A stretch of 64,000 bases of DNA, from NCBI GenBank assembly GCA_964247055.1, contig OZ176059.1:2728001-2792000 (forward strand), written 5' to 3'. Source of the stretch: Paragordius varius (taxonomy: Eukaryota > Nematomorpha). Numbering within the stretch: position 1 is the stretch's first letter; each line of letters starts with the position of its first letter. Position numbers and translations under genes: made by a program. The notes below the pieces were generated by a model that saw only the letters and a list, made by a program, of their open reading frames with translations, did no database searches and was not told the DNA's origin. This document shows positions 23,801 through 36,763 of this stretch, in pieces.

Positions 23801-25103
23801 ATATCAATTTAAATATAATTTGGGGTATTTACCCAATTTGAATCGAAGTGTTTAGAAATGTAAACTTTTCTTTTTTATTGCAGCACCACACAAAATTAGA
23901 TCGATCAACTTTGTATAATAATACAAATTTTGGGACTGATATTTAAAAGATTTTTCAATACGTCGGTTTTAGTTCCGACTAGGGTTGTGCATTTGACTGC
24001 TTTTTCAAAAAAGTCCGGTCAGACCCAGTTATTTTTACCCATTTAACGAAAAAAAAATTTTGATAAAATAAAGGATACATGACTGTATTATCAAAAAATA
24101 CCCTTATGAACATAATAACATATATATAAATTTATTTAGTTTACTTTTAATTTTGTAAATTTTAGCTAATTTTATACAATGAGTGTTAAAAATCATGTAT
24201 TATTTTTGGCCTTTTACCGCTCGAAAGGCAATGTTACTTCACCGGTTTTGGAATCTGCAAGTTGTCCAAATATTTGTCGATATAAAATTTTAAATTTTAT
24301 CAACAATGGTTTTAATGCAAATTGTTTCTTATATACCATTTACAATTTATATTCACCCTTAAACAATTCAAATTCACCCTAAAAATAAAAAATATGTGCT
24401 TTCGGAGGCTAATATAACTTATCATTTATATGAAATATATATTTATGGGCATTGTTTATTATTTTTTCAGTATTATTTAATTTTAACAAAGCTTTATTTT
24501 ATTTAAAAAATATGAAAAAATATAAGTAATTTTTAATTTTAAAAGACACATAATTCAATTTAGGGTGGATTCAAATTGTTCAAAGGTGTGAATTGAGGGT
24601 GAATTTGAAGTGTAAACCGTATAATTAACTACGATATTTCTTGTAAAATAATTGTAATTACGGCGGATGTTTGTGTTAATTTTTCCACATATTACACACC
24701 AAATAAATAGTTTAGTCCAGTTTTGATCTAAGAAATCAGATTGTATAACTCTAAATTGCACATATAACAATAAAAAGAGATGAAATGTTGTTTAATTATA
24801 AAAAGAAAGTAAATATTGTTTAACAATAATCGACACCTCAAATTAATACATAAATGTAAGGCAACATTAATTGACCTGCTCATGTTTAAAACATTTTAAC
24901 TTACGTGATTTGAAACTACACCAAATTTTTTTTTTAGTTTTGGAAATAAAATAAATACGTTTTGCATGCTAGGAATGGGTAACGGCCACCGATATTCGCA
25001 TAGTACTGAATCGATTGAATACGTTTGGGGATGAAATCTTTAATGACACTAAAGTGCTCAAATCCTATTATTATGCCATCTCTGATTTCGCCGTGGGGGG
25101 AAG
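20858..25103 (+). CDS. LAMC1: Laminin gamma exons 1-3: signal peptide and LN domain
   Basis: Part of the laminin gene. Exon 1 encodes a hydrophobic signal peptide ([14 protein letters not shown]) and the start of the LN domain: [47 protein letters not shown]. Exon 2 continues with [20 protein letters not shown] and [14 protein letters not shown]. Exon 3 ends it with [20 protein letters not shown] and [13 protein letters not shown]. These are the most conserved LN signatures. In laminins the LN domain drives calcium-dependent network assembly. Junction residues: Gly split between exons 1 and 2, and Arg split between exons 3 and 4. Confidence 0.93.
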
Positions 25104-28100
25104 GTACATTTATTCATTTTTTCATCTACTGCATATTTTTTCCATCCTTAACTTTTAGTGTTCAAAAATAATATTCTATATTAGTTTGGGATATTATTGA
25201 TGAAAGTAATAACCTAATATGAGTAAAGATGTAAATTCAGTTTAAGTTACCCTTGAACAATTCAAATTCACTCTAAAAATAAATTATGTGTCTTCGAACT
25301 AATATACCTCATTATTAATATGAAATGTAAGGCATAATTTATTATTTTTTTAGTATTATATTAATTTAAAAATATCTAAAAAGATAGGTATTTTTTAATC
25401 TTAAAAAACATATATTTTATTTGAAGAGGAATATAAATTGTTTGAGGGTGAAGTTAAATTGTTCAAGATAAATTTGAATTGTTTAAGGGTTAGTTCGATT
25501 TGAATTGCAAATGGTATACATTGTTAGTTTTTATTTAATTTTGCCTGATATATGCAGCAGCAATAAAAGGCACTATATGTCCTCTTTGCTTTATAATAAT
25601 GCTTATCTGGCAAAAATTTATGAAATAAACTAGCAATGCATGCTTATTCCTACTCTATATCAGAATTTTAAAGTAACTTAAGATTATAAGTTTACCTTTT
25701 GAAGGTGAAAATGAAAATTTTGACTTTAAAAGTCACCAGCTTTTTTATTACTCAATCAAGGTTAAAATGGGTAAAAGTTGATGGTGAGTAAACTGCTTTA
25801 TTTGCACACATATTTGTGATTTATGATATAATAACATAGAAACTGAAGATTGGTAAATTTTTTTGTTAAATATTGTTATGTCTGTTTTTTTTTTCATTTA
25901 AAATAACCATTATTTTTTGTTTTAACACAATTGTTAGTCCTTAAAACTAAGTGCTGTGCTTGTTCAAATTAAAAAAGGCAGTGTTGTAAGTGATAAAATG
26001 TGGCCTTTAAAAAATAAAATCCTGCTCTAAACTAAAAGTTGCCATTTTCAATATACCTCGGAAGGGAAAAAATGTTACCTTACGAAAAAATAATGTCATT
26101 TTCAATATCCAAGAAAAAATTTTGTCTTTTCATTCAAATGCTGTTTTAAATATACTCTACAGTTCAATTTCACCCTTAAACAATTCAAATTTACCCTCAA
26201 ATAAAATATATGATTTGGAGATTAAAATTTACCTATATTTTTATATATTTTAGAAAAATTAAAATTTTGTTTTAATTTAAAATAACACTGAAAAAATAAT
26301 AAACTCTGCCATAAAGATATATTTTATATCATTTAATGAGTTATAATAGTTCGAAAACACATAATTTATTTATGGGGTGAATTTGTGAATTGTTCGAGGG
26401 TGAATTTGAATTGTTCGAGGGTGAATTTGAATTGTTCGGGGTGAATTTGAATGTTAAAAGCAGTATATATATATATTTTCTCGATCTAGATGCAAATGTA
26501 ACGGACACGCCAAGGAATGCGTCCCCTCTACGGGTGAAGGTTTACCCCAACGTCTTGTGTGCCGTTGTGAACATAACACAGCTGGGACGGATTGTGAGCG
26601 GTGTGCCCCGTTTTACAATGATAGACCTTGGCAACGAGCCACGTTATTCAATGCGTTCGAATGCCTGGCCTGTGATTGCCATGGGCTTTCGGACCGTTGT
26701 TACTTTGATGAGGAAATGTATCGGAGAACGGGACACGGTGGTCATTGCATCGAGTGTCAACGGAATACGGATGGCCCACATTGTGAAAGGTGTAAGGAGA
26801 ATTTTTATGAGAACGTTACCATGACAACGGCAATGGGGACGGATACTTTACCACCACCACAAACAGTGGATCAAAAACGTCGTCGTGTTGATGGAAGTGA
26901 TAGAAGATTGGTGGTGGGGTTGGATCGTACCCCAAGTGTCCGCTCATGTATCCCATGTGATTGTAATCCGACTGGTAAGATTCCTTTCCTTTTTTGTATT
27001 TTTTCTTTAAATGTTTTTGGTGTGAACGCTTATGAGAATAAGTAGTTAAAAACCAAATTTATCATAATAATTAATGTGATCTCCTATAAGTATAGCTAGT
27101 CAAAACTTTTAGGTTAATACTTAATTAGAAATAATTGATGTATGAATAAAATTAAAATGTGGCGTAAAAAAATGGTAAATTTTGAAATTTTATATTGTTA
27201 TTCACAATTTTCCAAACAATTTTAACGGTTAATTAATTTTGTTGGTTTTCAGTATATATAATCATTATATACAATCATCCAGACACAAAAATATAGGCTA
27301 TATTATTTCTTGTGTCCATGTTTTTTCCTTAAAGAAAGTAAGTTCATACATTATACCTTATTAATAATTTTTGTAGGATCACTAAGTATGCAATGTAATA
27401 GCTTGGGTAAATGCGCTTGTAAATCCGGTGTAGCCGGTGACAAATGTGACAGGTGTGATTCAAACTTTTTTGGGTTTTCCGAAACCGGATGTAGACCTTG
27501 CGGGTGCGCACCGACCGGAAGTATGGATTCACCGCCAAGGTGTCGCACTGACACCGGTCAATGTGTCTGTAAAGTATAATTTGAATCTTTTTAAATTTTT
27601 AACTACAGTAATAATTGCAACTATACATAGACATTGTAAAAACAAAGAAAGATATGTTTTACCTATTATATATATACATATGTTGGTATAAAAACAACCA
27701 TATTAAACTTTGATTACTTTAAAAAATTAATGTTTTGCGCGGCAAAAGAGGGTTTATATAGGTAAATTGTTAACACACTTTATCATATATTTTAAAATTG
27801 TAGTTACTATATAGTTTATGTGATAAAAATCATGATTTATGGTTGTATTTATGCTGCAATAAAAAATATTTGTCGTTTGTTATAAAAGTTTAATTTTTAC
27901 ATATACGGTATTTCATATATATATATATATATATATACCATTTACAATTCAATCACCCTTAAACAATTCAAATTCACCCTCATATAATATTTGTTTTTAA
28001 ATATTAAAAATTACCTATATTTTATATATTTTTAAAAAATAAAAATTTTGTTTTAAATTAAAATAATACTGAAAATATAATAAACTATAACATAAACATA

Positions 28101-31100
28101 TATTTCATATTAATAATGAGTTATATTAGTTCAAAAATACATAATTTATTTTTAGGGTGAATTTGAATTGTTCAAAGGTAAATTGTTCAAGGGTGAATTT
28201 GAAATGTAAATGGTATATATATATAGCAAAACGTTGAGGGTCAGGCCTGTGATCGATGTAAACCTGGGTATTTTGATGCCGGTCTTTTTACCCGATCTTC
28301 TTCCGCCGCTATAACTAACGCCAATAACCGCGGAAACGAGGCTGGGATGCGTTATAACCCCGCTGTCCTACAAAGCTTTTATTATGGTCAATCAACCAAT
28401 TATATTGGTGCTGGTGATCAAAACCCATACTATTACCCTGAAACGGGGCAAAATAACCACCAATATTATTTCCCTCAACAACAGTTACAGTATGTACAAA
28501 ATCAACAATTTCAATTGCAACAAATGATACCACCACCTGATACGTTTGGTTGCGTTAAATGTTATTGTTATGGTCATTCATCTATATGTACTTCCAGTCC
28601 TAGGTAAAATTACTTTTTATTAATATACTATTTTTATTACACAAAAAACAGATACTAACTATATTTATCTTATGCTTAATCTTATATAAACTTAAAAGGG
28701 TTGTTAATTGATATATATAATATTATGTCTTTGATTGCTAATAAGGTTTTCGAAGGAAAAACTATGTGCATGTAACGAAAAATGATGTGTTTATAAGAGC
28801 TTAATTAAATGGTAATTAACCCTTTAAAACGATTTTTGCGGATAATTTCTTAAAGTAATAGAATAAACCATAAAATCTACAGGATGCATGATTTCTCTAA
28901 TGTTTTTTTAAACTTTTTACAATATTCACATCAACTCTTTTGCACTACAGATATGAGAGGCGTGATATAACGAGTGATTTCAGCACCGGAGCTCAGCGTT
29001 GGAGGACCGTTGTCATGGTAACAGAAAATGTTTTGGACGCATATGGCCGACCTATTGGTCGACGTGACATTGAACGTGATGTACCCTACAGCCATGATAT
29101 TTACAATAAAAATTTAGGCCTTGTACTACGGGTCTCTCAACTAATCCCACTTTTACCTGTTTTATTACCACAGAATCTAAACGCTAATCTAAGAGAACAA
29201 CAAAATGTTGAAAATAAGGATTCCAAGAAAGATTTAAACACGTTAAAAGGGCAGGCACAAGAACGAGAACAAGAGGAACGACTAAACTCATGGATAAATA
29301 ATGATAGCGCTCTGCGTAGCAAATTGGGATCTGTTCGAATGCCCTACTTTTATTTTTCGGCTCCAGGTTAGCATATTTTGTGTTTGTTTTGAGTACTTTT
29401 GCATATATATATGCTTCTTCTACGGGAAATTATGTTAATAAACGAGTTTAGTTCATGTGAGGTTATTTCATTTTCTTCTTTTCAATTTATAGAGTAAAGT
29501 TAAGTTTACAAAAGCCAGAACATAAGTAAGCATATATTTTATTATAAAAAATAACCATTTCAACAAATCCTATCGCGTTGAAAAATAACAAATAGATTGC
29601 AAACGAATCATATAGTTAGTTTTATATGATTTAACTTAATAAATCTGATCGTTTTTTTGTTCGACTAGTCACCCTAATAAGATAAAAGTTTAAAAAACAT
29701 ATTACTTAGATTGGTTTGTCTTTGGGGGGGGGGGGAAGTTTATTTTTATATTTTTAGCAATCTTAATTTTTATTCTACCGAATAGATAAATACCTCGGGG
29801 ATCAAAGATTCTCATATGATCGTTATTTGAGTTTTCGCCTCCGGATCGAAGCATCACCCGCCGGGGTCCCTCGGCCCAGTCATTACGATTTGGTCCTTGA
29901 GTCCTCAACATCAGCTGATCGTCAGCGAGGTGGAGGTGGACAGGAACCGCTAACAGCCAATGACGGTAACGTTAACGTTAATAACGCTGACATCACACAT
30001 AGGGTTATAACTGCTCCGCGCAAAATTAGCGTTGCATTGCTGGCTCAAAATAACCCTTTTCCCAAGGCTGGGGAATGGCACACCTACCGTTTTAGGCTTA
30101 ATGAAGCCCGCGAATTCGGATGGGTCCCTACCCTAGATTTCTATGATTACGTTACGCTCCTATCCAATTTAACGGCTATCCGGGTCCGAGCAATATATTC
30201 GGAGAGTTTGGGCCCAAGTGATGTGTCATCATCAACATCCACAGCTGATGATTTAGCGGCCACGTCAGCTGATGCTTCTTCAACCGCTAACGGCGGTGGT
30301 GGTGGATTAGAAATAGGTCAGTGTGTATGTTTATATGTATGGGGTAAAAATGTTGGTTTTTCAATTGCTTAAGTAAAGGCTAATATTTAATATTGAATCA
30401 TTTTTTAGGTATAGAGGATTATTTATGTGGCATTTTGAATGGTTATAACCCCGTTTTTACCCATTGTGCTAAATGACTTTTTTAATATATTTTTTGATCT
30501 TTTAAATACTATGTTTAACACGCGATGGTTAAAAAAATGTTTTTTTTCGATTCGGTTAAATCAATTAAATAAACCATGCAGTGGACGACAAGTAAATTTT
30601 GTCGTAAAATAATTTATTGATTTGCAAATTTATATTAGTAGTATTGTCAAGCCATTGAAATAAAATCAATAATAATAAAAAAACATGGCTAAAATTTTTG
30701 GAATTAAACAAATTGCTTAATTTAACGTTTTGTCCCACCTTTTTTATAATGGTTTAATGAAAATAAATATTTGTGGCAATGCCGACCAATAATTAACATT
30801 AAAATTGTAAGTTTTTGCAATAAATTAGCTCTATTTTTTATTTGGTTTTATGTTATTTTACGATTATTACTAATGTGTGTTAATAAAAATAAATTTTTGT
30901 GTGAATTACCCGACCCCAATGATAGTTGGTTATATTTAATACAGTTTAAAGGTGCGCGACTTTTGTTTTGCAAAAGCCCTATTCACACATATCCTATTCA
31001 CAATAAAGTGACGTTTTAATATATTTTTTAGGAAACGTACCCTTGTTAAGCCATCAAAATGCCAGTATACCGCTTCAACAACAAACCCTGGGCGCTGGAT

Positions 31101-33132
31101 TCATTGATGATTTTGTGCTTGAGAGCGCTAAACTTGGGACTCTGAGCGGTCGGGCCGCTAATTGGGTCGAATCATGTACTTGTCCAAAGGGGTATTGATT
31201 GTTTTTACAAATATACCATTTACACATCAAATTCACCCTTGAACAATTCAAATTCACCCTCCTTGAACAATTCAAATTTACCCTTCTTGAACAATTCAAA
31301 TTCACCCTAAAAATAAATTATGAAATTTCTGTCTAAATAACTCATTATTAAAATTAAATATATTTTTATGGGCAAAGTTTATTATTTTTTCAGTATTATT
31401 TTGAGTACACACAAAATTTCTTTTTTTAAAAATATAAAAAAATATATAGGTAATATATATGTTTAAAAAACACATAATTTATTTTAGGGTGAATTTGAAT
31501 TGTTCAAGGGTGAATTGAATTGTTCAAGGGTGAATTTGAATTGTTCAAGGGTGTATATGCTAGTTCGGTTATAACGACGGTCTTTTTTTGTTACTTCTAT
31601 CTCACAACAACACATATTAATTAAAAATCACAAATTTTTTAGCGGAAAACGCCATCTTTATAGTAAATATTAAACATATTATGGAGATTATTTTTCTTAG
31701 CCTACCCGTGCTCATTATGTGTGGCTGATGAGTCCACAACAAGGACGAAACGCGTCTCACACTATGACACGTGGTAAACACTGTCCCCTTTAAATTTTCG
31801 TTTCATAAAGCCACCTATTGCTTGATAGGAAGTACTATAACTTCTAATTGCAAAGGTAGGCTAAGAAAAATAATCTTCATAATATGTTAAATATGTTTAA
31901 CACATTTTATGTTTACTACATTTAACTCAAAAAGCTAACTTCGCTTATATCTTTTTTCATTAGGTACGTTGGTCAATTCTGTGAATCCTGTGCTGCTGGT
32001 TACAAACGGTCCATACCATTTGGCGGACCGACCGTTTCCTGCACACCTTGTGAATGTAACGGGCACAGCGAAACATGTGATCCCCAAAGTGGGGCCTGTA
32101 TTTGCCGTCATAACACAACCGGGGGCCAATGTCAATTCTGTTCGCCTGGGTTTTGGGGTAATGCCCAATTTTCAGCGACCGAACTGGAACAATTGGCACA
32201 GCTGACGATAACAACGACAGCTGATGCAATAAAAACTAATGTAGGTAAACGCGTCCCTGAGACGGCTTGTAGGGCATGTCCTTGCCCTGGGCGTTCTGAA
32301 TGCTTCCAGGATGACCGAACTCAACAACTCATATGCACGGATTGTCCGGACGGATATACGGGTAAAATGTTTTATAAATTGAGTTAACTGTTATATAATT
32401 GGTTAAAAAGTGAGATTTATTGGTGGTTTTGAAATTTTTTCGATTATTGGTTAATTAGCTTTGTAGAATAATTGGTTTAACATTAATTTTTGCTTGAAGA
32501 TGTTTTACAGTAGTGCTCAATGGCTTTTGTAAAATAATTGGTTAAAATACGTTAGTTTTTATGTGTTTTACAGTAGGGATCAATTCACTTTTGCTTTTAT
32601 TAGTGGAGTCCGTGTCTAAAAGTTTTTTTTCGATATATAAACATTTATTAAATCATAGTTACAGGTTAAAATATACACCATACATGAATGTATTTGATAA
32701 TAGACAAAAATCATTGTGATTTAAAATATTTAGTCTGACTTTAAGTTATGTTTAATGGAAATAATGCCAATGTAAAACAAAAATTGGATTTCTCCTATTT
32801 CCAGATGTGATTAACAATTTTGAAGAATAAGTTTTTTTTCCACAAAAAATTAAACATTTACTCAAGCTTTTGGTTGGTTGAGGGAATACTGATAATATTA
32901 TATATAAAAAAACATATAATATCTTCAAAAATATAGTGAAAACTGTCATAATTTATATATTTCGTTATACATATAATTCACACTATACATAGGTAATTTG
33001 TGCGAAATTTGTGCTGATGGTTTTTACGGACAACCACCCCATATCCCATGCCGACCTTGTGATTGTAATGGTAAAAAATAAAATATAATTTTTATTATTT
33101 TTTTTTAATTTAAACAAAATTTTTTTTACTTA

Positions 33133-33163
<31 letters not shown>

Positions 33164-36100
33164 ACGTAACACGTATAAAATTTCAGACCTTATGTTAACA
33201 TAACAAAATACAAGGCTGAATTTCTCCAATGTTAGGCGTAAAATTTTATGGATTTTTTTCATTTGTGATTGTTATGGTAAAAATCATAATATAAATTTGG
33301 ATTTTTTCCACATATTGGATAAAAAATTATTGCGACATCATCCTTTATATAAGTTTATATTAGGTATTACACACACACTCCAACAGCATTGATAAAAAAA
33401 TAAATATTCTTAGATTTTTTTCCATTTTAAACAAATTTTTTTGTTTTTTTGACATATATATATATATATATATATGATTATAGGTAACACAGATCCCAAC
33501 AGTATTGGTAATTGTGATAGGGTAACGGGTCGATGTTTGCGTTGCATAAAGAACACGGCTGGTGACAAATGTCAAAAATGTCTTCCCGGCTTTTTTGGAA
33601 ATGCCTTGTCACGCAACCCCGAACAGGGGGGATGCAAACGTATGCCTATTTTTATTTGATTTTAAATTTTAAAGTTCATATTAACAATGATTATATATAT
33701 ATATATTAAGGTTAGATATATGATCAAATATATATATATATATATATATATAGTATGTACATTTATGCTGGCTTATTCGCATTACTGTTGTTCAATTTGT
33801 AATAATACAGTAGCGTTTTTGTTATAAAAAAATTTCATTTCTAAATTATTTAAACAAAAGGTAAAAATTGTTGAATTTTAACATTTTTTTTGTTTTTTTC
33901 CCAAACACGCACACGGTATTACCAATTGGCCAATAATAATGTGAATTGACCATCATAAATGTGCATACTATATACATATATACCATTTACAATTCAAATT
34001 CACCTTTAAACAATTCAAATTTACCCTTGAACAATTCAAATTCAACCTTAAACAATTCAAATTCACCCTCAAATAAAATATATGTTTTTAGATAAAAAAT
34101 TACCCAATATTTTTATATATTTAAAAAAAATAAAAATTTTGTTTTAAAATTAAATAATACTGAAAAAATAATGAACTATGTCAAGATATATTTCTCATTA
34201 ATTATGAGTTATATCAGTTCGAAAACACATAATTTATTTTTAGGGTGAATTTGAATTGTTCGAGGGTGAATTTGAATTGTTCAAGGGTGAATTATAGCTG
34301 TAAATGGTATATATAACTATATACGTTTTATATAGCTTGTGACTGTTACCCGGCTGGCACTATGTCACCATCTAGCACTGATCATCACCACAATACCAAC
34401 ATTCTTATTAATCCAAATAATGAAGATTATCGACGGGATAAGAATTTCTACGTATGTCACGATGTTACCGGTCAATGTCCATGTATACATGCTACACGTG
34501 TTGTAGGGCGACGGTGTGATGCCTGTGCCCCGGGTTTTTGGGGCTTGGGAGCGACTATTCCGGCAAAGTTAGCGGATGCATATAGAGCAGGAGGAACCGT
34601 TATAACGGCCGACCCCTTAACCGGGTGTCGGGAATGCGGGTGTCACCCGCTCGGTTCCCACAACAACTCGTGTCAAGCCAACACCGGCACGTGTTATTGT
34701 AAACCGGGTGTCCGGGGTCGGACCTGTGACAGCTGTGCTCCAAACTATTTTGGGTTTTCAACCGGTCAGGGATGTAAAGGTAGGTTAACTTGTGTTGTCT
34801 AGCTAGTTTGATTTTATACTTTTGCGCCTTGTAGTATACGCATTAAAAGTATTTTTGATAACAAAATTGAGTATAAACTTGTTAAAAATTTCTTTTATCA
34901 ATAATTCCCCCTCTTTCTCTCTCTCATATATATACCTATACAATAGATTTAAAAATTGAGCTGGTGATATATTTTTAAATTTTCATTTTCTATTTGATAA
35001 TAATATTTTTTTCAAATTTAAAATAGTTTTGCTCAAGGTGCGCGCCTAGAAATAGAAAAAAATCATAAGTATATAAAAATGAATTGTGCAAAACTGTAGT
35101 AGAGTTTTATTAGTTGGTCACAACTTGTTTTTAGCTTTTATTTTTTTTATTTTTTCCCGTTTTTATTTCGACCAATGTTATTTGGTGATAAATATATCCA
35201 TATTATAATATATTTATATATATATATATATATATGTCGCTTTTTTTACTTCTTAAAATTTAAAAATCTTATTTTATATTCAGAATGTTTATGTGACCCG
35301 TTCGGGTCTCGTTCTCCCCAATGTGGTGATGACGGTCGCTGTCCATGTAAACCGGGTGTCACTGGTCTCAAATGTGACAAATGTCTCCCTAACAAATATA
35401 ATTTACGCGCTGGTTGTCTAGGTAACCAACACTTATTAATTTACATTGCCCAAAATATGTTTGTGTCATATAAAAAACAATAGGTATAGTTGAATTGTTT
35501 CATTTCACACTGTATTTATAAAACTTTACACGTCTTATATTTTTTATATTTCAACATTCCTAACCTTATTAAATATTTGGTAATAAAATTATCTATCAGT
35601 CTTTTTCCCTTTAATAAAACTGTGAATCTTTTATTCTGAAACATTTTCCGTTATCTTTTCTAAGTATATGTAATAATATTATTTTCTTATACCTTATGAA
35701 TATACCATTTAGACCTCGAATTTATCCTTAAACATTTCAAATAAACCATATGTTTTCGGAAATTAAAAATTACCTATATATTTTTATACGATTAAATGAA
35801 ACTTTGTTTAAAATTAACATATAACCCTACAGAAAAAAAATCTATATAATCCATATAGAATTTTGGTTATATTAATTTAAATTATCCCAAAAACAGATGT
35901 ATAATTTATTTTTTAAGATTGAAAATGAAATTTTCAGGGGTGAATTCTAAATGTTTGTGGCTAAATTTAAAATGCTTGATGCGAAATTGGAATGTTCAAG
36001 GGTCAATTTTAAATGTTTAAGTGTTAATTTTATTTTTTGTGGCTAAATTTAAAATGCTTGAGGCGAGATTTAAACTGTTCAAGGGTGAATTTGATGAGAT

Positions 36101-36706
36101 CTATCTATAAGTGGTATATACTAATAGTATAATAAACTAATTACAATTACTTTACTTACTTCCTTTTGTACAGATTGCGCTCCGTGTTATGGCTTGGTAC
36201 AGGACCGCGTAACTGAAGCCCGACTTAAAACGGATCAATTAGCCAAGGTGCTAGATGAGGTAGGAGACCGACCGGCTGCTACTCTCTCAGCCACAGATGC
36301 CGATTTTGAGCGCGGACTTCAACAAATGCACACGTCGCTCGATCAACTTTTACGGGAAGCTAAAATAGCGACTGGTAAAATTTTTTTTTTATCTTAGGTT
36401 GGATTTGGTTTGATTCTTATCAACGGTGTTTGAGGAGTTTGGATAGTTTTATTAAAGTCATTAAATGTTTTAAACCGATCTGAAACACTCGTTTTGGAGT
36501 GTATAGTTATTATTTAAAATATATATATATATATATATATATTATGTATGCTAGCGAAATACTAAGGGAAATAGCGACTGGTAAAAATTTTTTTATCTAT
36601 CTTTTTTTGCTTAGAAATGTAGGTTGGGATTGGTTTGATTTGGATAGTTTTATAAAGGTGATTGAATGTTTTAAACCGGTCTAAAACACTCGTTTTTGAG
36701 TGTAGT

Positions 36707-36763
<57 letters not shown>

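Noticed and set aside
26390-26824. 144-aa ORF starting [11 protein letters not shown]
   Set aside because: The start is the minisatellite arm of a family A element and the rest is the wrong frame of laminin exon 4.
29827-30372. Separate 181-aa protein starting MSFRLRIEA
   Set aside because: It is laminin exon 8 (L4 domain) read without its splice sites.
24333-36117. Family A elements as introners that created the introns
   Set aside because: The introns are much larger than the elements and contain other DNA. Insertion into existing introns is simpler, so only the bias in position is reported.
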